Shown: piece by piece, positions 33,285 through 45,557 of the stretch
Numbering within the stretch: the first letter of the stretch is position 1
Layout of the letters: the number at the start of each line of letters is the position of its first letter
Source of the DNA: Corbicula japonica
Lineage: Eukaryota > Mollusca > Bivalvia > Venerida > Cyrenidae
Direction: 5' to 3'
DNA length: 64,000 bases
Assembly: GCA_038501625.1 (NCBI GenBank)
Contig: JAZAYU010000003.1
Location: forward strand, 306,001 to 370,000
Position numbers and translations under genes: made by a program
Notes under the pieces: model-generated
Told to the model about the DNA's origin: nothing
Databases searched by the model: none
What the model saw: the letters and a program-made list of their open reading frames with translations, nothing else

Positions 33285-33752
33285 TTAACCCTTAATATTT
33301 ACTGCATTGTATACAGCTTTTATCACATGGGTGAATCAGACACAGGGCTTTTCATCAGATAATTGGGAAGAGGCCCTGGCCTTTCCAATTGAGAAATCAA
33401 TGCGCGATGATTGTTTATTTTGGGAAAACAAAATTAATTGAAAGGTGGCTTCTAGTTTATAAAATTGAATAGTAATGGGTATTTTTAACTTAAATCTAAT
33501 TTTTAAGCACCTTATTTTTCAGACTTCAATTTTCAAACACTCCTCAGAGGAGTTTTAACCATTTTTGGTCGACTAACCTAGCATTTTGGAAAGAGTCTCT
33601 GCCACAATTGGGAAAAAATACTATATTTTTGGATTGGGAAGAGGCCTTTTATAGACCTCTGTTATATAAGGATGAAAAGCCCTGAGACAGCATGGATAAG
33701 TTGGCAGATCTGGATCTACATCATTTGTGTATTATATGGAGTAAATGGTTAA
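33285..33752. mobile_element. Family A MITE split by a CAGGGC-type element
   Basis: TTAACCCTTAATATTTACTG at the left and tatggagtaaatggTTAA at the right; the interruption is 33343-33684. Confidence 0.75.
33343..33684 (+). mobile_element. CAGGGC-type DNA transposon remnant (hAT-like), inverted copy
   Basis: CAGGGCTTTTCATC and its inverse GATGAAAAGCCCTG, flanked by AGACA on both sides. Highly similar to 11086-11426 in reverse orientation. Confidence 0.85.
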
Positions 33753-34555
33753 GTTAGTGTGCTTGGATAAGTAACACCATGCGGTAGATAAACATGTTTT
33801 TTATTGGGGGAAAAAGAACAAAATAATGTCAAATACCTGAAGTTTCAGGACAGTCTTAATTTTAACTAGAATGTTGTGTTCCGCGGAACACATGTGTCGC
33901 CTGCATGGAAAAAATTGAAATGTGGGCCTTTGTTTAATCATATATAATAAAAATATTGTTTTTAAGTTGAATTCAATACTACACCACAGAACACATGTGT
34001 CATCTAAATTGCATTTAAAAGGGTAATAACTATATTAATGGTGAAACCCAAGTTATCGTCTTCAAAAATTGGTTTGTGCACGCAGATGATTTTTTCAAAG
34101 TATTAAGTGAATTGAACCAGTACTTTCCATTTTACAGGCAACACTAAGTTTCATGTTAAAGTTGCATTTGAAAGGGACATAACTAATAAAATATTCAAAC
34201 AGGAGTTATAATTTTTGTAGTTGTCGATGGCACTGTTCATGTTGATGATACAATCCAAGTATTCAATGAATACAGCAAGTACTTTCAAATTATACACAAC
34301 ATTAAGTTTCATGTGAAATTTGCATTTGAAAAAAAAATAGTTAAACAGGAGTTATGATTCTTGTTGTAACCGATGTTGTTGTTGTTCATGAAGATGATAT
34401 ATTCGAAGAGTGAATAGGACAAGTACTTTAAAAGTTATAGGCAACATTAAGTTTCATGTTAAAGTTGTATATTAAAGGGACACAACTCATAAAATAGTCC
34501 AGCAGGAGTTATCATTCTTGTTCTTCATAATGACGCTGTTCATGAAGATGATTTA

Positions 34556-35489
34556 CAGTCGAACCTCGATAATTCGAACTCGACGGGACCGGGAAAAAAG
34601 TTCGAATTATCGGGGTGTTCGAATTATCGAAGGTCTGTCGGCCGGTGGAAGTGGATGTTTTTTGTTCATGTTTTTAATGTCTGTTTATCTACATTATCTT
34701 TTGTATGTGAAATAAAAGACAAGCCAAATATTTGTTATTTATTTTTATTTCAAAACTATATATGCATGTTTACATAATTATATACATGTACATGAACGTA
34801 ACTCAAATACATTTTGTCATAAATAATATACGTAACACAAATCATAAATCACAAATCTTCACGTCACAGATGTTTAATTTACAAACTTTGCCATGCTAGT
34901 TTGAATGGCCGCCCGCCTTACAAAGTCTTTTTTCATTAGAACATTGTGCATCTTGTACAACATGCTTAGTTCACGCTCACTATTATCCTGACATTCAAAG
35001 TTGCTCAGCTTGCAGAAGAAGGCTACTACTATCTTCTGTTTCAGACATGCTGATAAGATATGATTAAAATTAATTTTGGTCTTTGTTTTATACACAATGA
35101 TAAACAATTATATTTGCTCAATTTTTCTTTGCAAATTTTGCAAGACTTAATTATTTAAAATTTTCTTTAATTATCTCGAATTGTGTCAGTTTCACAGCGT
35201 GTGCTATTCATACGGCGCCGCTATTGTTATCCGCTTGAAGTGTGAAAACTTTAACATGTCATAATTTTGAGCGATATATTTCAAAGGTGTTCGAAATATC
35301 GAGAGTGAAATTAATAGAAAATCAAAAGGACGGACTGGACTTTGAGTTCGAAGTTCGAAATATCGGGTGTCCGAATTATCAAGAGTTAATGCATATAAAG
35401 TATATAGGCGTTTTGCCAGGACCGAGATACGAGTTCGAAATATCTACGGTGTTCGAATTATCGAAGTTCAGAATATCGAGGTCCGACTG
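34556..35489. mobile_element. Tigger/pogo-like MITE, copy 2 (TA target)
   Basis: CAGTCGAACCTCGATAATTC and inverted CAGTCGGACCTCGATATTC termini, TA on both sides, inserted in a core unit of the pearl-like element. TTCGAA/TTCGAATTATCGA motifs near both ends. 934 bases, no transposase. Confidence 0.82.
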
Positions 35490-35599
35490 TATTTGGAATA
35501 TCAAGTGAATTTTCAAAGTTAAAGTCAACATTAAGTTTCATGTTAAAGTTGGATTTGCAGGGGCATAACTTAAAATATAATCAAACAGGAGTTATGATT

Positions 35600-37302
35600 C
35601 TTTTTGTTACCAATGTTGTTGATCATGCTGATAATGTATTCCAAGTATGAAGTGAATAGGACAAGTACTTTCAAAGTTATAGTTAACATTAAGTTTCATG
35701 TCAAAGATGCATTTGAAAGGGGCATAACTCAAAAAAAATTTAAACTGGAGTTATCATTCTTGTCATCACAGATGGCATTGTTTGTGCTGATAATATATTC
35801 CAAGTATGAAGTGAATAGAACAAGTACTTTCAAAGTTATAGACAACATTAAGTTTCAGATTAGAGTGGCATCTGAAAGGGGCATAACTCAAAAAATATTG
35901 AAACTGGAGTAATCATTCTTGTCGTCACAGATGGCATTGTTCATGCTGATGATATATTCCAAGTATGAAGTGAATAGGACAAGTACTTTCAAAGTTATAG
36001 GCAACATTAAGTTTCAGATTAAAGTTGCATTTGAAAGGGGCATAACTCAAAAAATATTGAAACTGGAGTTATCATTCTTGTCGTCACAGATGGCATTGTT
36101 CATGCTGATGATATATTCCAAGTATGAAGTGAATAGGACAAGTACTTTAAAAGTTATAGGCAACATTAAGTTTCAGATTAAAGTTGCATTTGAAAGGGGC
36201 ATAACTAAAAAAATATTAAAACTGGAGTTATCATTCTTGTTGTCACAGATGGCATTGTTCATGCTGATGATATATTCCAAGTATGAAGTGAATAGGACAA
36301 GTACTTCCAAAGTTATAGGCAACATTAAGTTTCAGATTAAAGTTGCATTTGAAAGGGGCGTAACTCAAAAAATATTGAAACTGGAGTTATCATTCTTGTC
36401 GTCACAGATGGCATTGTTCATGCTGATGATATATTCCAAGTATGAAGTGAATAGGACAAGTACTTTCAAAGTTATAGGCAACATGAAGTTTCAGATTAAA
36501 GTTGCATTTGAAAGGGGTTTATATCAAAAAATATTGAAACTGGAGTTATCATTCTTGTCGTCACAGATGGCATTGTTCATGCTGATGATATATTCCAAGT
36601 ATGAAGTGAATAGGACAAGTACTTTAAAAGTTATAGGCAACATTAAGTTTCAGATTAAAGTTGCATTTGAAAGGGGCATAACTAAAAAAATATTAAAACT
36701 GGAGTTATCATTCTTGTTGTCACAGATGGCATTGTTCATGCTGATGATATATTCCAAGTATGAAGTGAATAGGACAAGTACTTCCAAAGTTATAGGCAAC
36801 ATTAAGTTTCAGATTAAAGTTGCATTTGAAAGGGGCGTAACTCAAAAAATATTGAAACTGGAGTTATCATTCTTGTCGTCACAGATGGCATTGTTCATGC
36901 TGATGATATATTCCAAGTATGAAGCGAATAGGACAAGTACTTTCAAAGTTATAGGCAACATGAAGTTTCAGATTAAAGTTGCATTTGAAAGGGGTTTATA
37001 TCAAAAAATATTGAAACTGGAGTTATCATTCTTGTCGTCACAGATGGCATTGTTCATGCTGATGATATATTCCAAGTATGAAGTGAATAGGACATTGTCA
37101 AGTACTTTCAAAGTTATAGGCAACATGAAGTTTCAGATTAAAGTTGCATTTGAAAGGGGCATAACTCAAAAAATATTGAAACTGGAGTTATCATTCTTGT
37201 CGTCACAGATGGCATTGTTCATGCTGATGATATATTCCAAGTATGAAGTGAATAGGACAAGTACTTTCAAAGTTATAGGCAACATTAAGTTTCAGATTAA
37301 AG
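35600..37302 (+). repeat. 159-bp tandem array, about 10-11 units
   Basis: The landmark gatggcattgttcatgctga recurs every 159 bases from 35930 to about 37208. Some units match each other almost perfectly in alternating types (with aaggggcgtaact or aaggggtttatat), suggesting amplification of two- or three-unit blocks. Because 159 is 3 x 53 the array reads as one long open frame; I do not call it a gene. Confidence 0.95.
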
Positions 37303-37479
37303 TTGGGGGACTACCCGTTGACGGCACCGACGACGCCGACGACGACGCCGGACAATAGCATCCCTATGTGTCTACCTGCTATCGCAGGCGACACAAGAAT
37401 TAAGTTATTTAGAAAATGCTGATGAGGGAAGTTTCAGCTATCACTGGTTAGTTCTGTTGGAAATTATGTATCCACTGTG

Positions 37480-37575
37480 GCAGATTTGGGTTGGAAAGAG
37501 TAGCCTCGACCAGGATTCGACCTAGGACCTCTGGCTTGCTCAACCAAATGAGCTACTGAGGCCGCTGGTACAAAA
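37480..37575 (-). mobile_element. tRNA-like SINE head
   Basis: On the minus strand TAGCTCATTTGGTTGAGC (A-box) and GGTCGAATCCT (B-box) at tRNA-like spacing; the cloverleaf is not intact. Confidence 0.5.
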
Positions 37576-38782
37576 TTTACTACATTCCTCACCACTTATA
37601 CAAGACATTTCCAACTTGGAGATGTCAGCAAGGGTCTGCCTAGGTTCGGGTAAAAAAACCTATGCCACATGCTTGGTCTAAAGGAGCTCCACGGGTAATC
37701 ATCCTTGCTTACATAACACTCAGTGCATATTTTTATCCTGTCATTTCAGACATGTCAAATTTTACAGTTAAACGTGTCAATGAACGTGACTATAATAGAG
37801 TATTAACATAATTTCAAGCCTTCACTGCTTCAGACTGATGAAGTGTTACGAATTTCGGATAAGAAATTATCCGAAAATCTTAAATTTGACATATCGTGCT
37901 GATTTCCTTTCATTTTCAACCAACATTTCCTTTACTCACCGGCTGATAAAAATGGAAATATTTTTGTTGAAAAACTCTGAAGGAAACACTGGTTTGACGA
38001 GAGTCTAATCAGTAATTTTGCGTTGTGCATTTAGTGTTGTTGTCGTTTGTTATTTTGTTGTTGTTGTTTCTCACGGCGGAGACTAATACAGTTCCCTCAT
38101 CATTGCCAACCTAATGCCTGAACCGTAGTATGTTCATATTCAATACTTGGTGACTCACGGCCCGACTAACGTGCTATATCCAATGCTACTTTTTCTTTTA
38201 CAATAATCGGTTACTCAGGACGAACAAAAAGTCATCAGGGGTTTGATAACATTTTACAGTTTTTATTATTTTATCAAACAGCCACTCAAAACTATAAATC
38301 TACAATTTTATAAATTTTTTTAATTATCAAATTTCTTATTTTTAAAGCTCTAGATAACAATCAAGATAAGTTTAATTACAAATCGAAGATTACCGTGTAC
38401 TGTTCTTCCCTCCGAAAAAAAGACGTGATTTTAGTAACAAAATCGAAACCCCACGAAATACTCGTGCACATTAGGAAGTTATAACTGGTTATGAAAAAAG
38501 TTGACTGTCACGTGGTTGCTCTTTAATTGGAACACAGATAGTCTTCCAGCAAATAAAATTGAGTTTAATTTTTTCCAGTAAATATTTCTCATAAACCTAA
38601 CATTGCTATAACAATGTAAAACTTTTTACTGATAAAACTTATTGAACTTCTTGTATGTCACACACGTCACGGCTGTTAAACAGGGCCGGATGCAAGATTT
38701 TCAGAAGGGAGGTTCGTTTTGGGTAGTTTCATAATAATTTCCAATTCTCTGGTCACATAGCTAGAGAAAAAAATACTGACTG

Positions 38783-38860
38783 AACCAGTCGCCATTTCAG
38801 TCGATCATATGCTTGAGATTTGAGACTAGTTTCAAATCTCAGTTTTATAATCTTCAGCAA
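38783..38860. mobile_element. Family B foldback, half copy
   Basis: Right arm only (cgccatttcag to ttttataatcttcagc). Confidence 0.7.
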
Positions 38861-38879
38861 ATTATCCATCATCTGGGCG

Positions 38880-39030
38880 TCTTTCTACAAATTTTAATTG
38901 TAAAAACGTACCCTAAGGAAGTCTTGAGTGGTGTATTTCCCAACAAAACCGCCACACTGGCGTTTTGGCAGCGAGAATTACAGTTGGCGAAGCATCGACC
39001 CGAACCTCGGCAGTCTCTGGAGACCATTGT
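38880..39030 (-). promoter_or_regulatory. possible DHX36 5' leader exon or promoter
   Basis: A less AT-rich, apparently non-repetitive stretch about 5.8 kb upstream of the DHX36 start codon. On the minus strand it ends in a good donor (CTTAGG then GTACGT, near 38921). DHX36 needs an upstream non-coding exon because its start codon sits two bases after an acceptor. The link is inference; transcript data are lacking. Confidence 0.25.
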
Positions 39031-39159
39031 AAAGTAATGTTTTTATATCACGTACATCAAATGGGGAGACCATTTGTCAAGAAAATTGTTGATATGACGT
39101 ACATGAAGTCGGGAGAAATGTATTAGTTTTCGTACCAGATGACCTCAATATACCTCATT

Positions 39160-39225
39160 TGGTAGAGTGCGGGACGGTGCTTCTGAGCCGTGGTTGAGTC
39201 CCTGTTCCTTCAGATCAGACCTCAC
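39160..39225 (+). mobile_element. weak tRNA-like sequence
   Basis: ctcatttggtagagtgcggg and ggttgagtccc at tRNA-like spacing; probably a decayed SINE head. Confidence 0.3.
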
Positions 39226-39464
39226 ATAACACATCAGATAACACATTGCTATATCTTTTAGGCAGTCATCGAATGAACTGGCAGTCCAACCCCGATAACA
39301 TCAGTAAATTTGGCGTTTAAGGGGAATCAAACATCACAAATGGAATTTAAACACCACAAGGGGATTCGAATAAATTGAAAACTTAAAAAAAATCCGAGGC
39401 ATTTGCAGCTTGGTAGTTTCTAAAATGTTACCACTGAATTCTGAATAACCACCTGTAAGTATAA

Positions 39465-39897
39465 ACTTGTGTTCAGTTGAACACTTGTGTCGCCCTTGGG
39501 TACTTTGTCAAAATCTAAATCTTAGTTCGAAAAGGGGCATAATTCTGTCGAACTTGAAAAATTTTGCATCATCATAACCCTGTTGTCATTAGCAATACAG
39601 TTTTAAAGGTTTGATGAAGAAGTATTAAGAAAAACCAAAGTGATAGAAAACGTTAAGTTTAGCGTTAAGTTTTAATAACGGAATTAATGTAAAAAGGGGG
39701 AATGACTCCGTCAAATATAAATCTGACTTGAAGATTTTAGTATTATCATTACCCTGTTATCATAAGCATTACAATTTGAAAGTTTGATGACGAAATATTA
39801 AGAAATGGCAATGTTATATCCGACGTTAAGTTTTCGCGAGGGACGGACAAAGCGATCCCTAGGTATCGCCTTTTCTTCGAAAGGGCGACACAATAAA
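39465..39897 (+). mobile_element. Family G pearl-like element, copy 3
   Basis: ttgtgttcagttgaacactt, gtgtcgcccttgggtac, core units, gagggacggacaaagcgatc, then tcgaaagggcgacacaa. Confidence 0.7.
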
Positions 39898-40311
39898 ACG
39901 GAGAGTGAAACACCAAACTTGTTAATTTCAAATATTTTATTTCGATGCAATGTTCTAATAGCAATAACATGTAAGTTATATTTGCAAAAATATGCGTACC
40001 AGCAAACTGTCTTCAACAACTTTTCTCAGACAGTAACTTATATACGTTCTCATCACTGCCTAAACATGTAAAAATGTGAATGAAAAACACTAATTTCAAA
40101 TATCATCTGTCAAAAATTATTAAACTTTCCATGAACTCGAAGTGTATGTAATATTTCACGAACTTTCCCCGACTCTGACCTACGTAACAGCATTTTAGAT
40201 AAGTTAAAAGAGAAACGAAGTTATTTTGTGTATTTCGCAGTTACAAAATATTTTGTGTATTTCGCAGTTACAAAATTAAAAAGTCATTGCAGGTGCTTCG
40301 TTAAAAAGTCG

Positions 40312-40553
40312 TTAACCCTTTACTCCATATATACGTTTTTTCGCATGTGCGACCAGTGTAGGTAAGGATCAGCTAGCACATTTGTGGCGTATGACCTAGA
40401 TCTACACTGGTCGCTTCTTTGTCAGAAATAACCTTACGAATCTCTGAGCGAACAGTGTAATCCTGTTCAGGCGGCACGGATGTGCCGGCTGATCTTGATC
40501 TACACTGTTCGTCCATTAGTTAACAGCCGTATCATATGGACTAAAAAGGTTAA
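40312..40553. mobile_element. Family A MITE
   Basis: TTAACCCTTTACTCCATATA to ggactaaaaaggttaa; TTAA on both sides. Confidence 0.85.
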
Positions 40554-40592
40554 GCACGGTTTCTTTTCAATTTGATCGATTGAACTAACCAA

Positions 40593-40698
40593 GGCCCAAG
40601 ATCATTAAACTGAGATTGGAGACCAGTCTCAAACTTCAAGCATCAGATGCTTGAGGTATGAGACTGGTCTCCAATCTCAGTTTTACGATCTTGGGTCC
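40593..40698. mobile_element. Family B foldback (short, CCAAT part deleted)
   Basis: Both arms are present but the central attggctgaaat/cagccaat section is missing; about 50-bp arms. Confidence 0.85.
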
Positions 40699-41891
40699 AT
40701 GTCTGACTTAATGTAATGGAAGTATGACAGTTAATCTGAACGATGGATTTCACGACCTAATACTGAGCAACAGACTGCACTAAAGTGCAGATATTTTATA
40801 TAATGAGACAGTCACTTGGTCGAAGTTCAACAGTGTGTTTCATTATGGATTTCGCGGTAAAAATTACATTATGTTGTCAAAATGGGTAACAAAACATCTA
40901 GTTACCGGTAAATATGAAAAATAATAACTGCAATTTCTTTCATAATATAGTAAAATTAAAATGTCAAAATATATCACTATAAACACATTCACATTACCTG
41001 CCCCATAACAAAGAACAAATGTGTTAACCTTTAAACATTGAGTTTGTATCCAATTTATAAATTTATACAAGTTTCTATATATAAATATGTACATCTAACA
41101 ACTTTGGTAACACATATTGTCATTAAAGTATGTATACGCATTTACCTTAAATAATTAAAAAAATCAAGTGTGTGTTGTTTTATGCCTCAACAAAATAATA
41201 TTTAGTTAAAGCAAATTCACGTCTGGAAACAGCTCAAGCTAAAAGCGGGTGGGAAACACTAACATCAAATAATGTTGATGCACGTCAACTATGAACAAAA
41301 TATATACAAATAATACACTCACTTAAAGAAAAAATAATGCATCTTTGTGATATAATATCAGAATCTGTGTTTGTGTAACGTAACAACACAATATTTTACG
41401 TAACTTATTCTAAAACAAACGTTATTATCTACCTCCGCTTTACTTTTGTACGAATGCATATTGATTGAAAATCATTAAACAGTTAGTCAGTTAAATAAAG
41501 TCAGTTGAATAAAATATGTAATGGTCCCAGATAGTTTCGTCCGACCAAAATAATTAACGTTTCTTTCAATCTGAATAAAATCATAACCTGAAAACCGCTA
41601 GGCTAACATTTTGTTAGTTTTGACTATGGCGAGATTGGGTTTCTTGTAAAATGTAATTTTACTGGACAAAATAAATCACCTTACATTACTGTTTTAGAAC
41701 TTCTTCAAGTTACCTAAATGATTCCATAAATGTAGGTCATAAGCATATCAGTGATTTGAATTAAAAACAGACCAGACAGAAACAAAATAAGGAGTTCATA
41801 ATACGAGTTTGTTTTTTTTTTGCAGCATCGTTTGCTATAAACAAATATAATTTTTAGTTCTCATAAGCATTTGTGTTTTATCCATTTAACA

Positions 41892-42039
41892 GGGTCCAAG
41901 ATTGTACAACTGAGATTGGAGACCAATCTAAAATCTCAAGCATCTGATTGGTAGAAATGACGACCAGTCGATATTTCAGCCAATCATATAATTGAGATTT
42001 GAGACAGGTCTCCGGTTTTAGTTTTATGATCTTGGCCCC
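41892..42039. mobile_element. Family B foldback
   Basis: Diverged arms; retains attggtagaaat and tttcagccaatca. Confidence 0.8.
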
Positions 42040-44337
42040 GGAACACAAAAACTTAAAAATATTTACAAGATTACACAAATTTTCGCTTTATACAGTCATG
42101 CTGTGGACGCCAGGTTTGGCTGTTGTCCAGTATAAATGAAAGTACATCGATCCCAGTCTGAACAAAACTTAAATGTTCGTGGAATGTTTCCGTTATGTTT
42201 ATGCTAAACAAAAAGACAATTATGAAAAAACCTGAAATTCGTAGTCACATTATTAAAAAATAAATACGAGTAGTACAAACGATGGGTTTGTGTGTGCATG
42301 TGTGGGGGTGGGGGGTAGGGGATGGAGGGTAGAAGTTATGGGGGATATCCAACTCCTGCTATCATGTTTGTATGTGTACTAAGTCTTGCTTCTGTCTTAC
42401 CATCAAGACAGGAACCAGAACCGCAATAAACAGAAAACGTTACTTATCAACCCATAATATTATAAATTGGGTACAAGTTTACCAATATTTTAACCTGTAG
42501 TAGTTTAGCTTGCATGCCTTTGCAAACCTAAACTTTTAAGTTAAAATTATCAAAATTCAATCCAAAGTGCAAAGTACACCAAACAGGGATTATATGATGG
42601 CGAGACACTGTGTACACAGCACAAGTTTCAAAGTTGTAGTTCAGGTAGCAAATGAGTTGAGAGTTCGTATGCTAACTTATATGCAAACGGTCAATATTTG
42701 ACAAAAATGACAGTTAAGAATAATCGTGCTTGGCATACACATTCGAGATAGTAGGCCTGTGTGTGTGAACATATATTATACCAAGTTTGAAAGCGTAGCT
42801 AAAGTAGTTCAAGAGTCTGCACTTAAACTTGAACCTGAAATGAAGTCATCAACAACGATGACAACGTCAGTAAAAAGTGAGTAGAACAAATTCACATATT
42901 ACTCAAATATTCGGGTTCGGTGGTAGGGTGAGAAAATAATAGAGATACAAATAAAAATTGGAAGGGGAAAGTTTTACAACACCAACGGACAGTGACCTCA
43001 TTAACGTTTCATGCACCGCTTACTAGTAAACAGACAATATGTTATATACTATCTTGACAATTTATTTACTGTTAAAGTTCTATAAACAAAATCTGTAATG
43101 AATGGCATGAAAAAATGGTCCCTAATGTCATTACATGGTAATAACGTACGTACTGTTATATATGATGAACTGTCAACAAGATAATAAACTTCCCAGAATA
43201 GAAGCAATTAAAAAATCGTTGATGCAATATTGAGGCAAAATGTATTCATTAAAATATCGCCAAGAAGCAGATTTGTAAGTATACGTATAGATTTTTTAGA
43301 GTCTGCACATCCCAATCTTTTACATCTCGTACTCAAAATAATTCACCGGGGACAGCATGAATTGAGACAACAACTTAATTCTTAAATAACAAAAAAACAC
43401 AACAATTTCTCAAAAAACAAAAATGAAACTGTGTACACAGAGTGATAAATCATAAAAGCCAGTCCATGTGGTGTGATTTACTGAACTTGTCACTTGGTAT
43501 GGACAAAAAATATCCAGCCGCAGAACCCACGGCCCCTTTAAGCAACGAGGTGTCGGAAGAGGGGAGGGGGTGCAAAATAAGTGAATTGAATTGAGCTTCG
43601 ATTCATTTCGGCAATAATACACTAGCAAATTAGGATCTCGTGAATAAAAAAATAACAAATTTTTAACACAGTTTCAACTTTAACTTAAGATGAGTTATAA
43701 AAAGGGCCCATGTTCAGTTACTATGATAACATTGCACGAGAAATTATTGACATAACGAGGAGTATGCTTCTGGACATAACGATAAACATGTGCACTTAAA
43801 TGTATGTACAACGTTGACATTTAAAGTCATTTAAATGTATGACTTGTCAAAAGACTTCCTGGTTCGCTGTACTTCAAATTACATTAAGCAGTAATGCATT
43901 CATACTATAACACCGGTCACACACTCTGCACTGCACCGTGTGAGAAATTTAATATCAAATGCTGCAACAATGCCGCTTAACGAAGTAAGTATTTATCGAC
44001 GAAGTAAGTATATATTTATAATACTGGGTAAACAGCGGAATTCCAATCCTAGGTGAATCTTTTTCCTCATTGGCACTTCGGGGACATCGCTGGGGAATCC
44101 CCTAACGTTTTATACCGCACCCATTTTACTCCAACATACCACTTGACACGACAATGTATACCTTTTACGTCATTGGACAATAAAAAGTAACTAATTTGAA
44201 TATTTCACAAACAGAAGCACTTAATTAATACTTTCAAAGTACAGCACTTCAGTTCTCTAATATCTAATATCCCGTGCGCGGAAACATTACAACCGGGTCC
44301 TTGAAACTGATGAAACTAACAGAAATTAGTTCCTGAA
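42040..44337. other. ELK 3' flank / possible long 3' UTR, no other gene seen
   Basis: Unrecognised AT-rich sequence; it holds the G-quadruplex at 42304 and no repeat of the main families. Confidence 0.4.
42304..42329 (+). other. canonical G-quadruplex motif
   Basis: G5-T-G6-TA-G4-loop-G3 on the plus strand between ELK and DHX36. Four runs of three or more Gs with short loops. Confidence 0.75.
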
Positions 44338-44345
44338 TGACGTCA
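44338..44345. promoter_or_regulatory. perfect CRE site (TGACGTCA)
   Basis: About 150 bases downstream of the ELK stop codon. Function unknown. Confidence 0.3.
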
Positions 44346-44352
44346 TCAACAT

Positions 44353-44358
44353 TTTATT
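44353..44358 (-). terminator. candidate ELK poly(A) signal
   Basis: AATAAA on the minus strand about 140 bases after the ELK stop codon. Position only. Confidence 0.35.
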
Positions 44359-44495
44359 ACTCGACACACTTTAACGACATTGTATTCACTGTTGACCCCC
44401 TTTTACGACATAATGTACTTTCCACTGTCTTTCTTAATTTAGTTTGATGCATTTCATCAGCGGTAGGGGAAATTTTCCTTACCCGTTTCTGTTTG

Positions 44496-45557
44496 TCATA
44501 AAACCGGTATTTTGACTGAGGGCGAAGAAACAATTGGCGTTGAAAGCCCTTCGATTGCGCTAAAGTTCGGTAAAGTCAACTGCGCATGCGTACTTGTAAT
44601 TGGGAACTGGAAAGCGGAACTTGATGCTGTTAAGCGCGGACTCGTTGTTGCTTGTCGTGGACTGAGTGTCGCGATCGGGCTTAACGAACTCCAGAAATGA
44701 AGTGGGATGGGGGTCCTAGGAACCCCTAAAAGAGGATTCCCGAACATTAATGGCGTGTGCATGGCTGTAAATGAGGGTGGAAGTAGTTTGGGACTGAGTA
44801 TTGGGACGGGCGTCGCCGGTGTAATTGTCGTCTGCACCGGTGGATTTACATTAAGAATTAATGGATTAGGCTTCGGTTTTGACGAAAATTTGGCACTACT
44901 TTGTAGTCTGTTTTCACTTCCGGAAGTACTTCCAGAAATTAATCCGCTTGATGTCACGAAGACTACTGACTGAACTGAACCCGTTACGAAGTTCATGGCT
45001 GATGAATTGGTAGGCATTGTTAGATTAAGGCACATATCTTGAGACATGGTAGTCCTATGATTTTTCTCAATCTTGTGATCTCTATCAGAACAAAACAGAG
45101 TAAAATCGCTTTTCTCTGTGGGGGAAATGTTTTCCTTTTTGAGATTTAGCCCCATTGTCGCATTTTCCGCAGACGACTTTATAGTTGCCGCGTTGTATGA
45201 CGCAAGATGCGGAATCTTTTGTTGGCCATAATTCTGAGCCAAAGTCTCCATCTTCTGTTTAAACGGTACTTTGGTTTCAGTTTTTACAATCTCCGGGAAA
45301 GAAACAAACTTGTACATAAATTTCTGTCCAGTCACTTTTTTAATGATATTCTTTTCGTAATAATATCTCAGAGCTCTACTGAGCTTGTCATAGTTCATAT
45401 TCTGTTTGTTCTTACGGTGACCCCAAAGAGTTGCGACCTCTTCAGGATTGGTCAGTTTGAATTCTCCCTCATTGTTTGTCCACTGTATGATGTCTTTGTG
45501 TTCATTGCTGACCAGTAAGTCCAGCAGGAACTGCCATAGGGTTATGTTAGAATCCAT
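44496..45557 (-). CDS. ELK: ELK-type ETS transcription factor (ternary complex factor family), single coding exon
   Basis: Nuclear DNA-binding protein. In the family, ELK1/3/4 partner SRF and are activated by MAP kinase. 353 residues from ATG at 45557. The ETS domain spans about 5-89, with [19 protein letters not shown] and the recognition helix [29 protein letters not shown] segment (about 228-237) resembles the MAPK docking D-domain. The C-terminal activation domain has [16 protein letters not shown] (286-301), the FQFP ERK-docking motif (316-319) and [10 protein letters not shown] (337-346). The SRF-binding B-box is not clear; FTLFCSD near 152 is only a weak candidate. The start was chosen because ELK proteins begin [12 protein letters not shown]. 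An AG acceptor ends two bases before the ATG, so an upstream exon exists. Orthology to ELK1, 3 or 4 individually cannot be resolved. Confidence 0.93.
   Translation of the reverse strand: MDSNITLWQFLLDLLVSNEHKDIIQWTNNEGEFKLTNPEEVATLWGHRKNKQNMNYDKLSRALRYYYEKNIIKKVTGQKFMYKFVSFPEIVKTETKVPFKQKMETLAQNYGQQKIPHLASYNAATIKSSAENATMGLNLKKENISPTEKSDFTLFCSDRDHKIEKNHRTTMSQDMCLNLTMPTNSSAMNFVTGSVQSVVFVTSSGLISGSTSGSENRLQSSAKFSSKPKPNPLILNVNPPVQTTITPATPVPILSPKLLPPSFTAMHTPLMFGNPLLGVPRTPIPLHFWSSLSPIATLSPRQATTSPRLTASSSAFQFPITSTHAQLTLPNFSAIEGLSTPIVSSPSVKIPVL

Larger units (their letters stand above)
33868..37398 (+). mobile_element. large pearl-like element with a 159-bp core array
   Basis: Left arm with an 18-bp perfect palindrome (TGTGTTCCGCGGAACACA, 33875-33892) and tgtgtcgcctgc. 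Diverged core units run to 34555, then a nested MITE (34556-35489), then near-identical core units to 37302. The right arm is ggggactacccgttgacgg, a CGACGACGCC microsatellite and gcaggcgacaca. Arms plus core plus microsatellite match the pearl architecture known from bivalves. Confidence 0.75.

Noticed and set aside
11190..33560. CArG-box-like CCAAAAATGG sites near 11193 and 33551 as SRF/ELK targets
   Set aside because: Both are the same position in two copies of one transposon family, so they are not independent evidence of regulation.
35919..37358. 479-codon open frame
   Set aside because: It is a product of the 159-bp (53-codon) tandem period. Units repeat almost verbatim, no splice or start context is seen, and related DNA copies elsewhere are not open.
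44512..45518. Several plus-strand frames opposite ELK
   Set aside because: They are antisense shadows of the ELK coding exon, without recognisable domains.
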